Below, piece by piece: positions 25,324 through 33,424 of a DNA stretch of 63,421 nucleotides; position 1 is the first letter of the stretch; each line of letters opens with the position of its first letter. The notes beneath the pieces are model-generated. The model made no database searches, was not told the DNA's origin, and was given only the letters and a program-made list of their open reading frames with translations. Location: the NCBI GenBank assembly GCA_945861625.1, contig CAMAVI010000009.1:1-63421 (forward strand). Direction: 5' to 3'. Both the position numbers and the translations under genes were made by a program. The DNA is from Candidatus Sulfopaludibacter sp. SbA3 (lineage in GTDB: Bacteria > Acidobacteriota > Terriglobia > Bryobacterales > Bryobacteraceae).

Positions 25324-25710
25324 GAGCCTGCCGGATGGGTAGCCGCTGGCCCGCGCGAACCGCGGGCGGGAGGAAAGTCCGGTCTCCATAGGGCAACATG
25401 CCGGCTAACGGCCGGGGGGATCCGTTCAAGCGGATTTTACGGAAAGTGCCACAGAAAATATACCGCCGGGCGGGCAACCGCCAGGTAAGGGTGAAAAGGT
25501 GCGGTAAGAGCGCACCGCGGCCGCAGTAATGCGGCTGGCAGGGAAAACCCCATGTGGAGCAAGACCAAATAGGGGAGCAGGAGCGGCCCGCTCCGTTACG
25601 ACTTCCGGGTAGGTTGCTGGAGCCGGCGAGAGATCGCCGGCCAAGACGAATGGCTACCGCCCTGTTCGCAAGAACGGGGTACAGAAACCGGCTTATAGTC
25701 CGGCAGGCTC
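25324..25710 (+). ncRNA. rnpB: RNase P RNA, bacterial type A
   Basis: Catalytic RNA that matures tRNA 5' ends. Helix P1 is formed by GAGCCTGCCGGA at 25324 and TCCGGCAGGCTC ending at 25710. The universally conserved GAGGAAAGTCCGG of P4 is at 25370-25382, and the 3' partner region has ACAGAAACCGGCTTATAG. Further landmarks are GGTGAAAAGGTGCGGTAAGAGCGC, AGACGAATGGCTACCGCC and a tRNA-CCA-binding GGAG-type loop region (TAGGGGAGCAGGAGCGG). The 387-nt length is normal. The protein subunit gene rnpA is not in the window. Confidence 0.96.
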
Positions 25711-25718
25711 TTTTTTTT
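25688..25718 (+). terminator. rnpB terminator
   Basis: CCGG-loop-CCGG at the 3' end of the RNA, together with long-range P1, is followed directly by eight T at 25711-25718. Confidence 0.75.
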
Positions 25719-25831
25719 GTTCTGCGTGCAACGATGTTAATATGAAATTTCCTTCACTTCTGCCGCCGCCATGACCGCGTGCGAGAGCGGATGGTGGAAC
25801 AAGAGACTGGTTTTACTCAGAAAAGGAAACT

Positions 25832-27070
25832 ATGCTCCGTATCCGGACGTGTGTCGTGCTAGTGGTTTTGACAAACGCCCTTCTTGCCGCCGCGGAAACG
25901 CTTACCCTGGACGAGGCGCTTAATCTCGCCGACCGGGCGCACCCAAGTCTCCAGGCCGGCGCCGCGCAGATCGATGTCGCGCAGGCTGGGATCACGACCG
26001 CCAGAGCTTATCCCAATCCCGAAACCGGCGTCATGGCCGGCCGGCAAACCGCGGGGCTTCCCGGTAACTACGCGGGAAAGTCGTTCTTCTATTATTTTTC
26101 CCAGCCGCTCGAACTTGGCAAGCTTCGTCCTTCCCGTATCGAATTCGCGCAGCGCGGACGCGACAGCAGTCTGATTGCGCTTACCGAAATCCGCCTGGGT
26201 GTCCTGTCCCGAGTACGCCACTCTTTTTATCAGGTGCTCCGCCGCAAGAGCCAGATTCAACTCGCCGAGGAGAGGATGAAGATGGTGCAGGACTTGCACC
26301 GCAGAATTCAGGTTCGTGTCGAGGTAGGCGAAGCCGGCCGGCTGGAGCTGTTGCGCGCGGAAGCGGAAGCGGCCACTGCGCGCACGCTGGCCAACAGCGC
26401 CCAACTCGAGTTGATTACCGCGCTATCCCAATTTCGCGCGGCGGTAGCTTCGCCATTGCCGTCCGACCTCGATCTCCAAGGGGCTCTGGATGCCACGCCG
26501 CCGCCGCTGTCTTTGGAGGACTTGCGTCAGGAAGTGTTGGACCGCAACCCTACGCTCGCCTTGGCGCAGTCGGAGGTAAGCCGGGCGGATGCCAACCTCA
26601 ACTACCAGGTGGCGCAGCGCCGGCCGCAACCCGCTTTGCGTACCGAAGCCGATTATCAACCCGGCAACCCGTCTTACCGCGCGGGCATCGGGATTCCGCT
26701 GCCTTTCTGGAATCGCTTTCAAGGTCCTATTGCCGAGGCCGCCGCCTCCATCCGCGTGGCGGATCGCCTGGCCCGCGCCCAACAGATAGAATTGCTGTCG
26801 GCGTTGGAAGGCGCCTACGGACGTTATCGAGTTGCGGGACAACAGATTCTTGCCTATGAGCAAGGGGTTCTGCGGGAAGCCAGCCAGGCGCTGGACGCCG
26901 CCGAAACCGCCTATCAGCTCGGCGAGCGCGGAATTCTGGAAGTGCTGGATGCCCAGCGCGTTCTCTATGGCGTACGATTTGACTATATGACCGCGCAGTA
27001 CGAGCGTCAGGATGCGCTGCTCGAAATCGACCAGTTGCGTGCCATCGATCTGCGGAGGGCCGTACCGTAA
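25832..27070 (+). CDS. TolC-family outer-membrane channel of a heavy-metal efflux system (CzcC-like)
   Basis: A 412-aa outer-membrane component. Signal peptide MLRIRTCVVLVVLTNALLAAA, then LTLDEALNLADRAHPSL, the usual opening of CzcC/CusC proteins. Two TolC repeats of paired long helices follow, with the second marked by LDRNPTLALAQSEVSRADANL and ending in ILEVLDAQRVLYGVRFDYM. AAGGAAAC precedes the ATG. It is the first gene of a three-gene RND operon with the adaptor and pump downstream. The 113 bases upstream (25719-25831) follow the rnpB terminator and contain no convincing promoter. Confidence 0.9.
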   Translation: MLRIRTCVVLVVLTNALLAAAETLTLDEALNLADRAHPSLQAGAAQIDVAQAGITTARAYPNPETGVMAGRQTAGLPGNYAGKSFFYYFSQPLELGKLRPSRIEFAQRGRDSSLIALTEIRLGVLSRVRHSFYQVLRRKSQIQLAEERMKMVQDLHRRIQVRVEVGEAGRLELLRAEAEAATARTLANSAQLELITALSQFRAAVASPLPSDLDLQGALDATPPPLSLEDLRQEVLDRNPTLALAQSEVSRADANLNYQVAQRRPQPALRTEADYQPGNPSYRAGIGIPLPFWNRFQGPIAEAAASIRVADRLARAQQIELLSALEGAYGRYRVAGQQILAYEQGVLREASQALDAAETAYQLGERGILEVLDAQRVLYGVRFDYMTAQYERQDALLEIDQLRAIDLRRAVP

Positions 27071-27104
27071 TGAGGAGGCCGCGATGAGGAGCGCGATGAG
27101 GAGA
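27070..27104 (+). repeat. Repeated ATGAGGAG start/Shine-Dalgarno units between the efflux genes
   Basis: ATGAGGAG occurs at 27070, 27084 and 27096. The first ATG overlaps the TAA of the channel gene and opens a five-codon frame whose TGA overlaps ATG 27084. The second and third are both in the adaptor frame, so each earlier unit supplies the ribosome-binding site for the next. Confidence 0.8.
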
Positions 27105-28292
27105 AAGACACTGGCGATGCGGAAATTACCGGTAACACTCGCATTCGTTCTTTTGGCGGGAACGGCATGTAACCGCGGCGGGCAACAACAAACGGCCAGC
27201 GCCGCTGGCCCGGCGGGAGCTGCTGCTCCGCAGGCCAAGTCGAATCCCATGGAGATCGAGGCCACCGAATCGCTCTTGCCGCGCATCAAGATCGGCGAGG
27301 CGTCATATTCCCAGATCGGCGCCAGCATCAGCGTGGCCGCCAGACTCGAAGTGGACGAAACCAGGATGGCGCGAGTGGGTTCGCCGGTCATGGGCAGGAT
27401 CACGGAACTGGATGTTCTGGAAGGCCAACAGGTCACGGCCGGGCAATTGCTCGCGGTTGTCAATAGCACCGGTCTTTCCGGCGTCCAACTCGCTTACATG
27501 AAGGCGCTCTCTCAGGAGCAACTGGCGCAACGCGCCGTGGGGCGAGCCCAACAATTGCTCGACGCCGGCGTCATCGGCTCGGCGGAACTCCGGCGCCGCG
27601 AGGCAGAACTGTCGCAGGCCACTGCGGAGGTGACCGGTACGCGTAACGAAATGGCCGTGTTGGGCATGTCGGACGAAGCGATCGCGCGCGTACGGGACAC
27701 CCGCTCCATCGATTCGTACGCGCGTGTTCTGGCCAGCCGGAGCGGCACCGTAGTGCAGCGCAGGGTGACCGTGGGGCAGGTGATTCAATCCGCCGACACA
27801 CTGGCCGAAATTGCCGATCTGAGTTCTTTGTGGTTAGTAGCGGATGTGCCCGAGCAGGCGGCGGGCGCGCTGGTCGCGGGCCAAACCGTGGAGGCCGAGA
27901 TTGCCGCCATGCCGGGCCACCTCATTCATGGCAAGATCTCCTTCGTAAGCGCGATTGTCAATCCGGAAACCCGCACCATCCGCGCGCGCATGGATCTGCC
28001 TAACCCCAATCAAAAGTACAAGCCGTCCATGCTGGCCACGATGATGATGAAAGATCCAACCCAGATGAAGCAGGTGGTTCCTGTAACGGCCGTGGTTCGA
28101 GAAGGCAATATCGAGCATATTTTCGTGCAAACCAGCCCGAATCGCTTTCTGTTACGCCCGCTCACCTTGGGCGAGCAGTTCGGCAATCAGCGGGTGGTGC
28201 TGGATGGCCTGCGCGCCGGGGAGAGGATCGTGGTGGACGGCGCGTTTCATCTCAACAATGAACGGGTCCGTCTTTCGATCCAGGGCAACTAA
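27084..28292 (+). CDS. RND efflux periplasmic adaptor (CzcB/HlyD type)
   Basis: Membrane-fusion protein that links pump to channel. With ATG 27084 (GAGGAGG five bases upstream) it has 402 aa; ATG 27096 and ATG 27117 are in-frame alternatives. The hydrophobic stretch LPVTLAFVLLAGTACN ends in a cysteine that may be lipidated, though the lipobox is imperfect. The barrel-sandwich and lipoyl-like halves are seen in GRITELDVLEGQQVTAGQLLAVV and SRSGTVVQRRVTVGQVIQ, with an alpha-hairpin between and the beta-barrel after (LVADVPEQAAGALVAGQTVE). No N-terminal His/Met-rich metal site typical of CusB is seen. Gap to the pump gene: three bases. Confidence 0.9.
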   Translation: MRSAMRRKTLAMRKLPVTLAFVLLAGTACNRGGQQQTASAAGPAGAAAPQAKSNPMEIEATESLLPRIKIGEASYSQIGASISVAARLEVDETRMARVGSPVMGRITELDVLEGQQVTAGQLLAVVNSTGLSGVQLAYMKALSQEQLAQRAVGRAQQLLDAGVIGSAELRRREAELSQATAEVTGTRNEMAVLGMSDEAIARVRDTRSIDSYARVLASRSGTVVQRRVTVGQVIQSADTLAEIADLSSLWLVADVPEQAAGALVAGQTVEAEIAAMPGHLIHGKISFVSAIVNPETRTIRARMDLPNPNQKYKPSMLATMMMKDPTQMKQVVPVTAVVREGNIEHIFVQTSPNRFLLRPLTLGEQFGNQRVVLDGLRAGERIVVDGAFHLNNERVRLSIQGN

Positions 28293-28295
28293 CCG

Positions 28296-31200
28296 ATGCT
28301 TCGTGCTTTGATTCACGCCGTTTTGCGGCAGCGGCTGGTGATTGTTGTCATCGCGGCCATTGGCGTCGGCTTCGGCCTTGACGCTGCCCGGAAACTTTCC
28401 GTGGACGCGTTCCCGGATGTAACCAACATTCAGGTGCAGGTCGCCACGGAGGTGCCCGGACGATCCCCCGATGAAATCGAACGCATTGTCACGATTCCGG
28501 TCGAAATCGGGATGACCGGTCTTCCCGGCATGACCGAACTGCGCTCGCAGACTGAACCGGGAATCTCTATTGTCACGCTGGTGTTCACGGATGCCACGCC
28601 GCTGTATTTCGCGCGGCAGTTAGTGGGGGAACGCTTAGGCGATGTGCGCAGCCGAATGCCGGATAACATTAACCCCGTCTTGGGCCCGGTGTCCACCGCG
28701 CTGAGCGAAGTGTATACCTATACCTTGGAGAAACCTGGGGACGGGGAGCGGGCACTCGCGAAAGAAGACCTTGTGGAACGGCGCACGATAGAGGACTGGG
28801 TGGTGCGGCCCTTGCTGCGCAACATTCCCGGCGTTGCCGAAATCAATTCCACCGGGGGATACGTCAAACAGTATCAGGTGCTTGTGGATCCGGTGAAGAT
28901 GCGCTACTACAATCTCACCATTCACGACGTTCGCGAGGCGCTCTCCCGCAACAATTCCAATTCGAGCGGCGGGATTCTGCCGCAGGGTCCCGAGGTTTTC
29001 CTGGTGCGCGGCCTGGGGCTGATCAAGAACCTGGACGACATCCGCTCCATCGTGCTTAAGGAAGTGGGCGCGACACCCGTGTTTATCCGCGACGTCGCCG
29101 AGGTGAGGTTGGGCGAGGAAGTCCGCTACGGGGCGATGATCAAGGGCGGCTACAGCGAAGCCGTTGGCGGCATCGTCATGATGATTGCCAGCGGCAATGC
29201 TAAAGAGATCGTCAAGAATGTACATGCTCGCGTGGAGGAGATCAACTCCAAGGGTATGTTGCCCGAAGGTCTCCGGATCGTTCCCTACTATGACCGCTCC
29301 GAGCTGGTGGACGCCGCCTTGTGGACCGTCGAGGAAGTGCTGCTGGAAGGGATTGCGCTGGTGGTTGTCGTTTTGTTCCTGTTCTTGGGCGACCTCCGTT
29401 CGAGTCTAATCGTCATCGCCACGCTGATTCTGACGCCGCTGCTGACGTTCATGGTCATGAACTCGTTGGGCATGTCCGCCAATCTCATGTCGCTGGGAGG
29501 GCTCGCGATTGCAATCGGGCTCATGGTGGATGGCTCCGTCGTGGTGGTGGAAAATACCTTCGCCAAAATCGGACATCACCGCAGCGAAAGCCGCATGAAC
29601 GCAATTCACAATGCGGTTCTGGAGGTGGGCACGCCGGTGATTTTCGGAATTGGCGTCATCATCCTGGTGTTCCTGCCGCTGATGACGCTGGAAGGCATGG
29701 AAGGCAAGATGTTCTCACCGCTGGCCTTCACCATTGCCATCGCGTTGGGCATCTCGCTGATCCTCTGCCTGACGCTGACTCCGGTGTTATCTTCGTACCT
29801 GTTGAAGGGTGGCTCCGAGCATGACACCTTCATGGTGCGCTGGCTGAAACGGCCTTACTTATGGATCTTAAACGGAGCGTTACGCTTCCCCAAGATCACG
29901 ATCATTGCGGCGCTAGCGTTATTCATGGGAGCGGTTTCGCTGTTCCCGTATTTGGGAACTTCGTTTATTCCGGAACTGAAGGAAGGCACGCTATCCCCCA
30001 ATATGGATCGCGTCCCGAATATCTCGCTGGATGAGTCGATCAAGATGGAGATCGAGGCCATGCGTGAGATCCGCAGATTGCCTGGCGTGAAACACGTGGT
30101 CTCCCGCCTGGGGCGCGGGGAGTCGCCCGTGGATCCGGCGGGCTACAACGAATCGGATTTAGTCATTCAGCTCCAGCCGCTGGAAGAACGCAAAGGGCTG
30201 ACCCAGGAAACCATCGCCGACGAGGTCCGCAAAATCGTTTCGAAATTCCCCGGCGTCAACGTCATCATGGCGCAGCCGATTTCCGACCGTGTGGATGAAA
30301 TGGTAACTGGTGTCCGCGCCGACGTGGCCGTAAAAATCTTCGGCGACGATCTGGATCGGCTGATCGGCACAGCCAATGAGGTGGCCCGTATCGCGCGCGG
30401 CATCCGCGGAACCGGTGACGTCAAGGTCGACCGCATTTCGGGGCAACAAAATCTGGACGCCACGATTGACCGGCAGGCCATCGCGCGTTACGGCTTGAGT
30501 GCCGCTACGGTGCACGAGTCTATCGAAGCCGCCGTGGCCGGCGCCGCCGCCACGGAAATCTACGAAGGGGAACGGCGGTTTTCGGCCGTGGTGCGCTACC
30601 CCGAGCACCTCCGCGACAGCGTCGCCGATATCCGCAGTATTTTGCTCAAGGCGCCGGGCGGCGAGCAGGTTCCACTGGGCAGCCTGGCGCCTATCAAACT
30701 GCGCGAGGGTCTGTCGCTGATCAAACGCGAGATGGCCAGGCGCCGCATTGTGGTTGGCGTGAATGTGCAGGACCGCGACCTGGGCGGTTTTGTGGCCGAG
30801 TTGCAGGACAAGGTGCAGAAAGAAGTGCAATTGCCGCCCGGTTATTACTATGAATGGGGCGGGCAGTTCCAGAATATGCAGCGGGCGCTTCGCCACCTGA
30901 TGATCATTGTGCCCATCACCATTGGCGCGATTTTCTTCCTGCTCTTCCTGCTCTTCAGCTCCTTACGCTTCGCCGGGCTGATTATTATGGTGCTGCCATT
31001 TGCGTCTATTGGGGGCGTGGTGGGACTGTATGTTTCCGGCGAATATCTCTCCGTGCCGGCTTCGGTGGGTTTCATCGCCCTGTGGGGTATTGCCGTGCTG
31101 AACGGAGTGGTGCTGGTTTCCTATATCCGCAGTTTGCGCGAAAGTGGCAAGAGCCGCCTGGAGGCGATTGTCGAAGGCGCCAAGGTGCGCTTCCGCCCGG

Positions 31201-31406
31201 TGATGATGACCGCGACGATTGCGGCGTTGGGACTGGTGCCGTTCCTGTTTGCCACTGGGCCGGGGTCGGAAGTACAGCGTCCGCTCGCGATCGTGGTGAT
31301 CAGCGGCCTGGTCACTTCGACTCTACTCACGCTGGTGATGGTGCCGGCGGTTTACCGTTATTTCGACGATCTGCCGCCCGAGGCCTCCGCCGGCGCCGAG
31401 CGCTAA
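28296..31406 (+). CDS. Heavy-metal efflux RND transporter (CzcA/CusA family)
   Basis: Inner-membrane proton-driven pump of 1036 aa, full length for the HME subfamily, with twelve helices and two large periplasmic loops. The start LRALIHAVLRQRLVIVVIAA and the segment DAFPDVTNIQVQVATEVPG are family hallmarks. The helix-4 motif is LAIAIGLMVDGSVVVVEN: the second aspartate and the glutamate are kept, but the first aspartate of the CzcA DFG motif is alanine, as in CusA-like pumps. The CusA methionine triad is not clearly conserved (SPNMDR and DEMVTG carry nearby Met). So metal range cannot be set; monovalent or mixed metals are possible. A convergent histidine kinase follows. Confidence 0.92.
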   Translation: MLRALIHAVLRQRLVIVVIAAIGVGFGLDAARKLSVDAFPDVTNIQVQVATEVPGRSPDEIERIVTIPVEIGMTGLPGMTELRSQTEPGISIVTLVFTDATPLYFARQLVGERLGDVRSRMPDNINPVLGPVSTALSEVYTYTLEKPGDGERALAKEDLVERRTIEDWVVRPLLRNIPGVAEINSTGGYVKQYQVLVDPVKMRYYNLTIHDVREALSRNNSNSSGGILPQGPEVFLVRGLGLIKNLDDIRSIVLKEVGATPVFIRDVAEVRLGEEVRYGAMIKGGYSEAVGGIVMMIASGNAKEIVKNVHARVEEINSKGMLPEGLRIVPYYDRSELVDAALWTVEEVLLEGIALVVVVLFLFLGDLRSSLIVIATLILTPLLTFMVMNSLGMSANLMSLGGLAIAIGLMVDGSVVVVENTFAKIGHHRSESRMNAIHNAVLEVGTPVIFGIGVIILVFLPLMTLEGMEGKMFSPLAFTIAIALGISLILCLTLTPVLSSYLLKGGSEHDTFMVRWLKRPYLWILNGALRFPKITIIAALALFMGAVSLFPYLGTSFIPELKEGTLSPNMDRVPNISLDESIKMEIEAMREIRRLPGVKHVVSRLGRGESPVDPAGYNESDLVIQLQPLEERKGLTQETIADEVRKIVSKFPGVNVIMAQPISDRVDEMVTGVRADVAVKIFGDDLDRLIGTANEVARIARGIRGTGDVKVDRISGQQNLDATIDRQAIARYGLSAATVHESIEAAVAGAAATEIYEGERRFSAVVRYPEHLRDSVADIRSILLKAPGGEQVPLGSLAPIKLREGLSLIKREMARRRIVVGVNVQDRDLGGFVAELQDKVQKEVQLPPGYYYEWGGQFQNMQRALRHLMIIVPITIGAIFFLLFLLFSSLRFAGLIIMVLPFASIGGVVGLYVSGEYLSVPASVGFIALWGIAVLNGVVLVSYIRSLRESGKSRLEAIVEGAKVRFRPVMMTATIAALGLVPFLFATGPGSEVQRPLAIVVISGLVTSTLLTLVMVPAVYRYFDDLPPEASAGAER

Positions 31407-31457
31407 CCCCTTAAATATCGCCGCCTATACGGCCCGTGCCCAATCTGTGCGCTCTGG

Positions 31458-32660
31458 CTAATCCGCCGCCGGTAGACACACATCCAGGCGCGCGCCGCCT
31501 TCCGGACGGTTGCGCGCGGAAATCGTCCCGCCGTGCTGCGTGATGATTCCTTCGGAGACGGTCAGCCCCAGGCCGGTCCCATGCGCGTCCAGACGCGTGC
31601 TGACGAACGCGTCGAAGATTCCAGGGAGCACATGGGCGGGAATGCCCGCGCCGTTGTCTTCGACCGTGAGGACAATGATCGGGTGGTTGTTCCGCTTCTC
31701 CCGGCGGGTGGCCACCTCGATCCGTCCGCTTTGCGTGCCGCTGGCTTCGATGGCGTTCAGAGCATTGCGGAGCAGGTTGACGAACACCTGGAGTAAACGA
31801 TCGGAGTTTCCGGTGACCCGGTGCTCCACGTGGGCTTGATTGCGGAATTCCACGTGAGAAGACTTCTCGTCGATCGCCACCAGCGACCACGCTTCGTCCA
31901 CCAGCGGGCGCAGCGCGGTGGGTTCCATGTGGGTTTGCCGCACGCGCGAGAAATCCACCAGGCTCTCGCTGATGCGGCGCAGGCGCTGGGTCACGCGTTG
32001 CATGCGAGCCAGCCGGTCCTGCGTATGTGGATCCTGGTTCGTTTCGATCAGCTTCTCAATAGAACCAGCCAGCACCGCCAGCGGCGTGTTCAACTCATGC
32101 GCCACGCTCGCCGACAGCAATCCTAGGCTGACCAGGCGGTCTTGCTCTTCCAGACGCCGCAACGCCGTCGCCAGTTCGTCTTCTCGCTTACGCAGCGCCG
32201 ATACGGTCTCATTGCGCGACGTCATGATCTGTCCGATTTCGTCGCCGAGAATTTCCTCTGGAGGGATGAGCTCGCGCTCGCGGTCGCCATCGCGCGTCGC
32301 TGCGTCGGCTTGCAGCATCCGCCGCAGGGGCCGGTATACGTATAAAGGCATGATGGTGGTTTCGAGTAGCAGCACCGCCAACAAGTAGATGACGCCCAGC
32401 ACCAGGAACAACCGCACGTGCGCTTGAGTCAGCGCTTCCCGCTCCGAAGGCCGGGCTGGTCCGACGCCCCGCGAACCCTGTTCCAAGGCCACGGCGTCGG
32501 GCGCGCGCGTGTCGGTGACCAACTGCTGATATAGGGGGATGAGGGAGAAGTACGCAGCGGACGCCAGTACTAGAAAAAAGAGGTTGTGGAGCACGATGAG
32601 CTTCGGGCGAACCCTAAGGTTGCCGAACAATCGCCCGATGCCAACTTTCCGGTTAGACAA
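31458..32660 (-). CDS. Membrane sensor histidine kinase
   Basis: A 400-aa two-component sensor starting at TTG 32660 (GGAG nine bases upstream). Helices at about 21-43 and 83-103 enclose a small, 40-residue periplasmic domain. A HAMP-like linker follows (residues 104-160), then the HisKA box SASVAHELNTPLAVLAGS with H188, N-box LRNALNAIEASG, and G-boxes VEDNGAGIP and GTGLGLTVSEG. All catalytic motifs are intact. No response regulator lies next to it. It converges on the metal efflux operon, which makes metal sensing a fair guess, but it is also divergent from the ACIII operon, so a respiratory signal is equally open. Confidence 0.92.
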   Translation of the reverse strand: MSNRKVGIGRLFGNLRVRPKLIVLHNLFFLVLASAAYFSLIPLYQQLVTDTRAPDAVALEQGSRGVGPARPSEREALTQAHVRLFLVLGVIYLLAVLLLETTIMPLYVYRPLRRMLQADAATRDGDRERELIPPEEILGDEIGQIMTSRNETVSALRKREDELATALRRLEEQDRLVSLGLLSASVAHELNTPLAVLAGSIEKLIETNQDPHTQDRLARMQRVTQRLRRISESLVDFSRVRQTHMEPTALRPLVDEAWSLVAIDEKSSHVEFRNQAHVEHRVTGNSDRLLQVFVNLLRNALNAIEASGTQSGRIEVATRREKRNNHPIIVLTVEDNGAGIPAHVLPGIFDAFVSTRLDAHGTGLGLTVSEGIITQHGGTISARNRPEGGARLDVCLPAAD

Positions 32661-32736
32661 GAAAGTTTACTCCAGTTGCGCAAGGTATGCCGTTATGATA
32701 GAAATATTGTTGTAGGGGCCGACCACTTAGGTGTGG

Positions 32737-32754
32737 TTCTACTACGACGTAGAA
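32737..32754. promoter_or_regulatory. Inverted repeat TTCTAC-N6-GTAGAA upstream of actA
   Basis: A perfect six-base palindrome with a six-base spacer in the 116-bp region between the kinase gene and actA. It begins 40 bases before the actA ATG and could be an operator or a leader hairpin. An AT-rich stretch TTATGATAGAAATATT just upstream is the best -10 candidate, but I cannot pair it with a good -35. Confidence 0.35.
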
Positions 32755-32776
32755 GGGCCGGGGATCAACACTTTCA

Positions 32777-33424
32777 ATGGCTGTTATCTTTCCGAAATCG
32801 TCTGACATCATTCTAAAAGTACTGGGTGCCGTTGTTGGATTGGGAGTTGTGGCGGGCGCCGGTGCCTTCACTTACTACACCTACCCGACGGTGATCGATA
32901 CAGGGTACCAGCCGGAGCAGCCGGTGCCGTACAGCCACAAACTGCACGCCGGGCAATTGGGGCTGGACTGCTACTACTGCCACTCCACAGTGTACAAGGC
33001 CGCGTTCGCGGCGGTTCCCGCCACCAGCACCTGTATGAACTGCCACGCGCAGGTTAAGAAGGACAGTCCCCGCCTGGAGCCGGTCCGGCAAAGCGCCGCG
33101 ACGGGCAAACCGGTACCGTGGGTGCAGATTCATCGTCTTCCCGACTACGTCTATTTTAATCACTCCGCGCATTTGTCGGCCGGGGTGAGTTGTGTGAGTT
33201 GCCATGGCCGCGTCGATCAGATGATTGAGGTGCGCCAGGAAAAGCCGCTGAACATGGCCATGTGCCTGGAATGCCACCGTGATCCGGCGCCCAACGTGCG
33301 ACCCGCCGAGCTGGTGACCAAGCTCGATTGGGTTCCCGACCGCGACCCGGTGGAAATCGGGCGCGAGATCGTGGCGCAGAAACACTTGAATCCTCCAACC
33401 AACTGCTCGGGGTGCCATCGATGA
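32777..33424 (+). CDS. actA: Alternative Complex III subunit A, pentahaem cytochrome c
   Basis: A 215-aa cytochrome with an N-terminal anchor (VLGAVVGLGVVAGAGAFTYY) and five CxxCH haem sites: CYYCH, CMNCH, CVSCH, CLECH and CSGCH at the C-terminus. It passes electrons from the quinol-oxidising core of ACIII to the monohaem subunit and then to the oxidase. The first of six act genes, it ends with ATGA on actB. Cytochrome length and haem number match ActA of the Rhodothermus/Flavobacterium complexes. Confidence 0.95.
   Translation: MAVIFPKSSDIILKVLGAVVGLGVVAGAGAFTYYTYPTVIDTGYQPEQPVPYSHKLHAGQLGLDCYYCHSTVYKAAFAAVPATSTCMNCHAQVKKDSPRLEPVRQSAATGKPVPWVQIHRLPDYVYFNHSAHLSAGVSCVSCHGRVDQMIEVRQEKPLNMAMCLECHRDPAPNVRPAELVTKLDWVPDRDPVEIGREIVAQKHLNPPTNCSGCHR

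Noticed and set aside
25741..25773. A ten-codon leader-like frame (MKFPSLLPPP) upstream of the metal efflux operon
   Set aside because: No ribosome-binding site, no regulatory codons and no attenuator hairpin; short frames like this are expected by chance.
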